Origin: an uncultured Nostocoides sp.
GTDB taxonomy: Bacteria > Actinomycetota > Actinomycetes > Actinomycetales > Dermatophilaceae
Length of the DNA stretch: 45,675 nucleotides
Direction of reading: 5' to 3'
Assembly: GCA_937907685.1 (NCBI GenBank)
Contig: CALCXF010000024.1
Span: 1 to 45,675, forward strand
Shown here one piece after another: positions 40,442 through 45,675 of the stretch. A program made the position numbers and the translations under genes. Under the pieces are notes generated by a model. The model was not told the DNA's origin, did not search any database, and was given only the letters and a program-made list of their open reading frames with translations. How positions within the stretch are numbered: the stretch's first letter is position 1; the number at the start of each line of letters is the position of its first letter.

Positions 40442-40530
40442 TCGCGCCGTCGCCCCGCCCACCGGAACGGCCGGTCGCGACACTCCACACGGGCACCGGC
40501 ATCCGCCCAGCCTTGGGCCGAGCCGGGCCA

Positions 40531-40553
40531 CAGGGTCCGGACATCCGACCCTG
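40531..40553 (+). promoter_or_regulatory. Inverted repeat abutting the ribosome site of the DUF485-actP operon
   Basis: CAGGGTC (40531-40537) pairs with GACCCTG (40547-40553); the inner CGGA/TCCG extends it to about ten pairs with one bulge. Its last G is the first base of GGAGG. It could be an operator or a leader hairpin affecting translation. Confidence 0.4.
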
Positions 40554-40563
40554 GAGGTGACCC

Positions 40564-40911
40564 GTGAGCAACGAGGCTCGCACGCAGCAAGAGGACGCGT
40601 ACCTCGAACTGCAGTCCACGTCCGAGTTCCAGGCGCTACGGAAGAAGTTCCGCGGGTTCGTCTTCCCGATGACCGCGTTCTTCCTCGCCTGGTACTTCCT
40701 CTACGTCCTGCTCTCGATCTTCGCGCCGGACTTCATGGGCCAGCGCGTGGGTGGTGACGACAGCACCATCACCGTGGGCCTGCTCTTCGGCCTCGGCCAG
40801 TTCGTCACGACCTTCGCCATCACGTTCATCTACGCCCGCTGGGCCAACCGCGAGCTGGATCCCCTCGCGGACGCCCTCGGTGCCCGGCTCGACGGCATGA
40901 AGGAGCACTGA
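40564..40911 (+). CDS. DUF485 membrane protein of the acetate symporter
   Basis: A 115-residue protein with two membrane helices (about 32-52 and 70-92). Conserved DUF485 features are visible: STSEFQALRKKFRGFVFPMTAFFLAWYFLYVLLS and a C-terminal YARWANRELDPLADALG. It partners ActP symporters; the exact role is unknown. GTG 40564 follows GGAGGTGA. The actP gene starts two bases after its stop codon begins to clear, so the two are co-transcribed and probably co-translated. Confidence 0.92.
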   Translation: MSNEARTQQEDAYLELQSTSEFQALRKKFRGFVFPMTAFFLAWYFLYVLLSIFAPDFMGQRVGGDDSTITVGLLFGLGQFVTTFAITFIYARWANRELDPLADALGARLDGMKEH

Positions 40912-40912
40912 C

Positions 40913-42556
40913 ATGGCGCTGACCCTCCCGTTCGCCGAGGCCACCTCGGTGGGCTCGCCCGCGCTCAACATCGCGATCTTCGCCGCGTTCGTCATCATCA
41001 CCCTGACGATCGTCATCCGGGTCTCCTCGGGCAAGAAGACGGCGGAGCAGTACTACACCGCCTCCGGAGCCTTCTCCGGTCGCCAGAACGGCATCGCCAT
41101 CGCGGGCGACTACCTCTCGGCGGCCTCCTTCCTCGGCATCGCCGGTGCCATCGCGCTCACCGGCTACGACGGCTTCCTCTACTCGATCGGGTTCCTCGTC
41201 GCGTGGCTCGTCGCGCTGCTGCTCGTCGCCGAGCTCATGCGCAACACCGGCCGGTTCACGATGGCCGACGTGCTGTCGTACCGCCTCAGGCAGCGCCCCG
41301 TGCGCATCGCCACCGCGATCTCCGTGCTCACCGTCTCGTTCTTCTACCTGCTCGCCCAGATGGCCGGGGCTGGCGGTCTGGTCTCCCTGCTCCTCGGAGT
41401 CACCGGGGAGGCAGCTCAGAACGCCGTCATCGCGCTCGTCGGCATCATCATGATCGCCTACGTCCTCATCGGCGGCATGAAGGGCACGACCTGGGTTCAG
41501 ATCATCAAGGCCGTCCTCCTCATCGCCGGCACCGCCGTGATCACGGTGTGGGTGCTCGGCCAGTACGGGTTCAGCTTCTCCGCCCTGTTCCAGGACGCGG
41601 CGAACAACTCGCCAGCGGGTGAGAAGCTCTTCGAGCCCGGCCTGAAGTACGGCGTCAACACGACGACGAAGATCGACTTCATCTCGCTCTCGATGGCGCT
41701 CGTCCTCGGCACCGCAGGCCTGCCGCACGTCCTCCAGCGGTTCTACACGGTCCCGACGAGCAAGCAGGCGCGCAAGTCGGTCGAGTGGGCGATCTGGCTC
41801 ATCGGCGGGTTCTACCTGCTCACCCTGGTGGTCGGCTACGGCGCTGCGGCGCTCGTCGGTCCCGAGGCGATCAACGCCGCACCTGGCAAGGCCAACTCCG
41901 CGGCTCCCCTGCTCGCCTACGAGCTCGGCGGGTCGGTGATGCTCGGCGTCATCTCGGGCATCGCCTTCGCGACGATCCTCGCCGTCGTCGCCGGACTGAC
42001 CATCACGTCGTCGGCGACCTTCGCCCACGACCTCTACAAGGAGGTCTTCAAGCGCGGAGAGACGACCCAGGACCAGGAGGTCCGGGTCGCGCGCATCGCG
42101 GCGATCGTCATCGGCGCCGTCGCCATCGCCGGAGGCATCTTCGCCAAGAACCAGAACATCGCGTTCCTCGTGGCGTTGGCCTTCGCGATCGCTGCGAGCG
42201 CGAACCTGCCGACGATCCTGTACTCGCTGTTCTGGAAGGGCTTCAACACCCGCGGAGCGCTGTTCTCGATCTACGGAGGGCTGATCAGCTCGCTGGTGCT
42301 CATCATCTTCAGCCCCGTCGTGTCCGGAAAACCGCCTCTGGTCGAGGGCGGACCCAGTCCGTCGATGATCACGAACACGGCGATCGACTTCCACTGGTTC
42401 CCGCTCGACAACCCGGGCCTTGTCTCGATCCCGCTCGCCTTCTTCCTCGGCTGGCTCGGCTCGGTCACGAGCAAGGAGCACAACGCACGCAAGTACGCCG
42501 AGATGGAGGTGCGCAGCCTCACCGGCCACGGTGTCGCCTCGGCCGTCGAGCACTGA
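40913..42556 (+). CDS. actP: Cation/acetate symporter
   Basis: A 547-residue SSS-family carrier with about 13 membrane helices. Family segments include KTAEQYYTASGAFSGRQNGIAIAGDYLSAASFLGIAG, MALVLGTAGLPHVLQRFYTVPTSKQARKSVEWA and a cytoplasmic DLYKEVFKRGETTQDQEVRVARIAA. It imports acetate and related monocarboxylates. With the following acs gene 2 kb away it forms an uptake-activation route to acetyl-CoA. It differs from the shorter symporter at 36-38 kb, so the strain has two carriers. A strong hairpin follows its stop. Confidence 0.95.
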   Translation: MALTLPFAEATSVGSPALNIAIFAAFVIITLTIVIRVSSGKKTAEQYYTASGAFSGRQNGIAIAGDYLSAASFLGIAGAIALTGYDGFLYSIGFLVAWLVALLLVAELMRNTGRFTMADVLSYRLRQRPVRIATAISVLTVSFFYLLAQMAGAGGLVSLLLGVTGEAAQNAVIALVGIIMIAYVLIGGMKGTTWVQIIKAVLLIAGTAVITVWVLGQYGFSFSALFQDAANNSPAGEKLFEPGLKYGVNTTTKIDFISLSMALVLGTAGLPHVLQRFYTVPTSKQARKSVEWAIWLIGGFYLLTLVVGYGAAALVGPEAINAAPGKANSAAPLLAYELGGSVMLGVISGIAFATILAVVAGLTITSSATFAHDLYKEVFKRGETTQDQEVRVARIAAIVIGAVAIAGGIFAKNQNIAFLVALAFAIAASANLPTILYSLFWKGFNTRGALFSIYGGLISSLVLIIFSPVVSGKPPLVEGGPSPSMITNTAIDFHWFPLDNPGLVSIPLAFFLGWLGSVTSKEHNARKYAEMEVRSLTGHGVASAVEH

Positions 42557-42578
42557 GGCACCGCCTCACCGCAGACGC

Positions 42579-42615
42579 AGCGGCCGTGGAGTGGATCCTT
42601 CCCTCCGCGGCCGCT
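42579..42615 (+). terminator. Terminator after actP
   Basis: AGCGGCCGTGGAG (42579-42591) pairs with CTCCGCGGCCGCT (42603-42615), 13 bp with one G-U, loop of 11 bases, starting 22 bases after the stop. The right arm runs straight into a copy of the GTATGCCG octamer. Confidence 0.7.
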
Positions 42616-42710
42616 GTATGCCGTCCAGCCGAACACAGCGTCGCACTCGGTCAACCGCCGGGCCGGCTCAAGCGTCACAAGGGTGTCCAACGACGAGAAG
42701 GAGACCCGCC

Positions 42711-43313
42711 ATGTGGCGTCCGACCACCAGCCCCACGCGCACCCGAAGGGGTGCCCGTGCCATCGCCGCGCTCGCGGCCACAGCGGCCACCGCCGCCCTG
42801 CTCGCCGTCCCGACCGCCTCGGGCGCCGGGACCGCGACCACCGCGCGGACCGCCACCACCTCCGGGGCCGCCACCGCCGCCCCCTACTGCGGCATCACGT
42901 GGGGGTCGCTCGCGAAGACCTCCGCTCCCCTCACCTCGGGTCGCGTCTACGGGGTCCGCGCCGGCCGGCATGCATGCTTCGACCGGCTGGTCCTCGACAT
43001 GACGGGCCCGGCTCCCGGCTTCGACGTCCGGTACGTCACGACGGTGCTGTCCGACGGGTCCGGCTTCCCGGTCCCCGTCACGGGAGGTGCTCGGCTCGCC
43101 GTCGTGGCCCACAAGGGAGCGACGAGCGTCCCGTCGATGCCGTCGGTCGCGGGTTTCACGACCTTCCGCCAGGTGAAGTGGGCCGGTTCGTTCGAGGGCT
43201 ACACGACTCTCGCGCTGGGCGTCCGCGCACGCCTGCCCCACCGGGTCTTCACGCTGTACGACGCCTCGACGAACCGCAGTCGGCTCGTCGTCGACGTCGC
43301 CCACCGCTGGTGA
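42711..43313 (+). CDS. Secreted AMIN-like domain protein
   Basis: A 200-residue protein beginning MWRPTTSPTRTRRGARAIAALAATAATAALLAVPTASGAG, a long Sec signal peptide with a basic front; an Ala/Thr-rich linker follows. The mature domain (about 60-200) starts PYCGITWGSLAKTS and contains HACFDRLVLDMTGPAPGFDVRYV, typical of the AMIN-like beta domain of secreted actinobacterial proteins that may bind cell wall glycans. Two Cys (YCGI and HACFD) could form a disulphide. ATG 42711 follows AAGGAG at eight bases. Function is unknown. Confidence 0.87.
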   Translation: MWRPTTSPTRTRRGARAIAALAATAATAALLAVPTASGAGTATTARTATTSGAATAAPYCGITWGSLAKTSAPLTSGRVYGVRAGRHACFDRLVLDMTGPAPGFDVRYVTTVLSDGSGFPVPVTGGARLAVVAHKGATSVPSMPSVAGFTTFRQVKWAGSFEGYTTLALGVRARLPHRVFTLYDASTNRSRLVVDVAHRW

Positions 43314-43317
43314 TCGT

Positions 43318-43353
43318 TGGCCCGGCCGGCGTCATCGACGGCGGCCGGGGCCA
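43318..43353. terminator. Bidirectional terminator between AMIN-like gene and phhA
   Basis: TGGCCC-GGCCG pairs with CGGCCGGGGCCA, 11 bp with one bulge; a 3-bp inner stem (GTC/GAC) continues toward the loop. It lies in the 58 bp between two convergent genes. Confidence 0.6.
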
Positions 43354-43371
43354 GCAGGTGCGCTCGCGTTC

Positions 43372-44268
43372 TCAGACCGCGGCCGAGGCCTCCGCGCGCA
43401 GCCGGGCGGCGAGCTCGTCGTCCACCGTCGAGAAGAACCCGCCCACGACGTCCTCCAGGTGCGCCAGGCTCTCGGCGCGGAAGAGGACCGGCTGGTATGC
43501 CGTGATGTCGTAGTTGAGCGTTCCCATGACGCGGAGGTCGAGAGGGCGGATGTCCATCTTCCGGAACTCGTCCATCTCCCCGTAGCTGGAGAGGATGCCG
43601 GCACCGTAGGCCTTGGTCTCACCGTCCTCGGCGATGACGCCGAACTCGATGGAGAACCAGAAGACGTCCGCGACGAACTGCATCGCCTCGTCGGACTCGA
43701 GCCGTTCGCTGGCCCTGCCGGCCGCCTCGGTGATGGCGGCGAAGCGCGGGCTGGCCAGCTGGTTCCCGTGCCCGATGACCTCGTGGATGATGTCCGGCTC
43801 GGGCGTGTAGAGCGGCTGGCTCGGGTGCCTCAGGTACTGCGTCGAGTTGAACGTCCGGCGACCGAGGTCGGCGTAGAACTCGCGCAACGGCACCAGTCCG
43901 GGGGCGGACTGGTAGCGCCAGCCGGTCAGCGGCTCCAGCCGCTCGCTCACCTCCGTGAGCTGGGGAACGTGGTCGGTCGGCAGCCCGAGCGCCGCCTTGG
44001 CGGCGAGGAACTCCGAGTGCGCGTACTTCTCGTGCTTGGGCGCCAGCTCGGCGGAGACCAGCCGCCAGATGCCCTGCTCCTCGTCGGTGTAGTCGATCGT
44101 CGGCACCGGGTCGTCCGGGCGGCGGGCCAGTGCCGCGGCCGCGATGTCACCGCGGCGGGCCCGGTATGCCGGGTCCGTGAAGCCCGGGTGGTTCTCCCCC
44201 AGGTGCACCTCGACCTGTCCGTGGGCGTCGGTCGTCACTGCTGAATAGAGCTGTCCATCCTCGAACAC
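43372..44268 (-). CDS. phhA: Phenylalanine 4-monooxygenase
   Basis: A 298-residue iron- and pterin-dependent hydroxylase turning phenylalanine into tyrosine. Iron ligands are His162 and His167 in PDIIHEVIGHGNQL and Glu208 in FWFSIEFGV. Other family features are GLVPLREFYADLGRRTFNSTQYLRH and AYGAGILSSYGEM. I start at GTG 44268 because AGGAGGTGAG is placed about seven bases before it. No pterin-recycling gene (phhB) is adjacent. It is divergent from acs. Confidence 0.94.
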   Translation of the reverse strand: MFEDGQLYSAVTTDAHGQVEVHLGENHPGFTDPAYRARRGDIAAAALARRPDDPVPTIDYTDEEQGIWRLVSAELAPKHEKYAHSEFLAAKAALGLPTDHVPQLTEVSERLEPLTGWRYQSAPGLVPLREFYADLGRRTFNSTQYLRHPSQPLYTPEPDIIHEVIGHGNQLASPRFAAITEAAGRASERLESDEAMQFVADVFWFSIEFGVIAEDGETKAYGAGILSSYGEMDEFRKMDIRPLDLRVMGTLNYDITAYQPVLFRAESLAHLEDVVGGFFSTVDDELAARLRAEASAAV

Positions 44269-44340
44269 CCCGCTCACCTCCTCGTGAGTGATCGTGGCCT
44301 CGTGGGCCGGTCTCCCGACGGTGCCACGGAACCCGACGCG

Positions 44341-44369
44341 ATGGAACCGATGCCCGACACTCTGGTCAA
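44341..44369 (-). promoter_or_regulatory. Possible promoter of phhA
   Basis: TTGACC (44369-44364), 17 bp, then TTCCAT (44346-44341) on the minus strand. The start near 44334 gives a 66-base leader ending in the ribosome site. Confidence 0.35.
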
Positions 44370-44385
44370 ACCGCGCACAGTTTCG

Positions 44386-44416
44386 CCACCCTCGCGCGCC
44401 GAAGGGTGGGCACAAT
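44386..44416 (+). promoter_or_regulatory. Inverted repeat and possible -10 in the phhA-acs gap
   Basis: CCACCCT (44386-44392) pairs with AGGGTGG (44403-44409), and CACAAT (44411-44416), a plausible -10 for acs, follows directly. The repeat would thus cover the promoter spacer, an operator-like place. The remaining ~185 bases to acs look like a leader; a start-to-stop reading there is only GC-rich sequence and I do not call a gene. Confidence 0.35.
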
Positions 44417-44607
44417 GTCTGGTGGAACGATGATGCACGGAGGTGGGTGCGGAGGCGAGGTCCCACGGGCTCCGCAGCAGCTGTCCCACCACGCCGCCCG
44501 CTCGTCGCACGCGGCGCCCGCCCACCGGCATCCGACGCACCGGCGGTTGCCCGGTGACCCGCTTGCGGGTTGGCTTGGCCCAGTCACTCAACGAGGAGGA
44601 GCACGCC

Positions 44608-45675
44608 GTGACCGACGACAGCCTGTCCAGCCACGCGCACGAGATGAACTTCGCCCCCGACCCCGCGTTCGCCGCACAGGCCGTCGGCACCGCCGACCTG
44701 TTCGACCGCGCGGACGAGGACCCGGAGGGGTTCTGGGCGGAGCAGGCCCGGGCGCGGCTCACCTGGGCCACCGACTTCGAGCGCACGCTCGACTGGGACG
44801 ACGCCCCCTTCGCGAAGTGGTACGTCGGCGGCCGGCTCAACGTCGCCTACAACTGTGTGGACCGGCACGTCGAGGCCGGCAACGGGGAGCGCGTCGCGAT
44901 CCACTTCGAGGGGGAGGGAGGCGACACGAGGACCATCACCTACGCCGACCTCCAGCGCGAGGTGGCCAAGACGGCGAACGCGCTGGCGGAGCTGGGTGTC
45001 GGCGAGGGGGACACCGTCGCCATCTACATGCCGATGATCCCGGAGACGGTGTTCACCATGTTGGCGTGCGCCCGCCTCGGAGCCCCCCACTCGGTCATCT
45101 TCGGCGGGTTCTCCTCCGAGGCGCTGCACACCCGGATCGACGATGCACAGTGCAAGGTCGTCGTCACCGCCGACGGGCAGTTCCGGCGCGGCAAGTCGTC
45201 ACCACTCAAGGGCGCCGTCGACGAGGCGCTCCGCTATGACAACCCGGTCGACAAGGTGCTCGTCGTCCGGCGCACCGACACCGACGTCGAGTGGACCGAA
45301 GGCCGCGACGTCTGGTGGCACGACCTCGTCGACAGGCAAGCGGCGTCGCACGAGCCACAGCCCTTCGACAGCGAGCACCCCCTGTTCATCCTCTACACCA
45401 GCGGCACGACGGGTAAGCCGAAGGGCATCTTCCACACGAGTGGCGGCTACCTGACCCAGGTGGCCTACACGAACGCCGTCGTCCACGACGTGCATCCCGA
45501 GTCCGACGTCTACTGGTGCACCGCCGACGTCGGCTGGGTGACCGGCCACTCGTACATCGTCTACGGACCCCTCGCCAACGGCGCGACGCAGCTGATGTAC
45601 GAGGGGACTCCCGACACCCCGCACCAGGGCCGCTGGTGGGAGCTCATCGAGAAGTACGGCGTGACGATCCTCTAC
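44608..45675 (+). CDS. acs: Acetyl-CoA synthetase, cut by the window end
   Basis: The first 356 residues of an AMP-forming acetate-CoA ligase (full length about 650). It opens with the ACAS N-terminal segment FWAEQARARLTWATDFERTLDWDDAPFAKWYVGGRLNVAYNCVDRHV. The AMP-binding P-loop YTSGTTGKPKG is complete, and DVYWCTADVGWVTGHSYIVYGPL is the acetate-binding signature region. The regulatory C-terminal lysine lies outside the window. GTG 44608 follows GAGGAGGA at seven bases. It activates acetate imported by the symporters upstream. Confidence 0.96.
   Translation, partial: MTDDSLSSHAHEMNFAPDPAFAAQAVGTADLFDRADEDPEGFWAEQARARLTWATDFERTLDWDDAPFAKWYVGGRLNVAYNCVDRHVEAGNGERVAIHFEGEGGDTRTITYADLQREVAKTANALAELGVGEGDTVAIYMPMIPETVFTMLACARLGAPHSVIFGGFSSEALHTRIDDAQCKVVVTADGQFRRGKSSPLKGAVDEALRYDNPVDKVLVVRRTDTDVEWTEGRDVWWHDLVDRQAASHEPQPFDSEHPLFILYTSGTTGKPKGIFHTSGGYLTQVAYTNAVVHDVHPESDVYWCTADVGWVTGHSYIVYGPLANGATQLMYEGTPDTPHQGRWWELIEKYGVTILY

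Noticed and set aside
40826-42553. A 575-codon minus-strand frame antisense to actP
   Set aside because: Highly charged mirror translation of a hydrophobic carrier gene, a standard artefact.
44406-45239. A reading frame starting in the acs leader
   Set aside because: Runs out of frame into acs, lacks domain features and a ribosome site; acs itself begins at 44608.
33088-45675. Horizontally acquired island
   Set aside because: Codon use and GC match the rest, there are no integrase, tRNA junction or repeats at its edges.

Overview
The window is about 70% GC. It reads as the chromosome of a free-living high-GC actinobacterium, most likely of the Intrasporangiaceae/Dermatophilaceae type (Janibacter/Terrabacter/Knoellia-like). 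That placement is inferred from codon use, frequent GTG starts, a BldG homologue, the actinobacterial helicase/secretion (Tad) neighbourhood and a K+-independent proton-pumping pyrophosphatase. I see no insertion sequence, phage, integrase or CRISPR array. The first 33 bases (G19 then C14) look like a contig-end artefact.

Layout. 0-13.5 kb (all minus strand): a SHOCT membrane protein, a NarL-type two-component pair, tRNA-Thr(CGT), a secreted tripeptidyl-aminopeptidase-like lipoprotein, tmk-holB, a TipA-type MerR regulator with its own operator-promoter, an SCP2 protein, a GT1-like glycosyltransferase, topA, and a translationally coupled acetyltransferase-aroE pair. 13.5-15.2 kb: a DODA-type dioxygenase facing a dienelactone hydrolase. 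15.2-21.1 kb: a TetR-controlled heterodimeric ABC exporter behind a PrmC-like methyltransferase. 21.2-24.1 kb: hppA and bldG. 24.1-33.1 kb: the conserved actinobacterial helicase/secretion locus, made of an MrfA/YprA-like DEAH helicase on the plus strand and, on the minus strand, two TadE-like proteins, a DUF4244 pilin-like peptide, TadC, TadB, the TadA ATPase, a CpaE/Ssd-like protein, and a Fic-fold protein that has lost the Fic catalytic motif. A 706-bp gene-free gap between ssd and the Fic-like gene is the syntenic position of mycobacterial Ms1/MTS2823, and it contains sequence able to fold into a long rod.

33.1-45.7 kb is metabolic. It holds a thioesterase, a LytS/LytTR two-component system followed by a DUF485-like/SSS symporter pair, a threonine-degradation operon (tdh-kbl), a second DUF485-actP acetate symporter pair, a secreted AMIN-like protein, phenylalanine hydroxylase, and acetyl-CoA synthetase cut by the window end. 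Two monocarboxylate uptake modules, acs and a threonine-to-acetyl-CoA route lie within 10 kb, which points to a small-acid/acetyl-CoA assimilation island.

Regulation. A TANNNT -10 hexamer lies exactly 6-7 bases before the start codon of at least eight genes, with weaker versions at others, suggesting extensive leaderless transcription. In three cases the TAG stop codon of the upstream gene is also the first three bases of the next -10. The octamer CGGCATAC (GTATGCCG on the other strand) appears about 20 times, far above what composition predicts.
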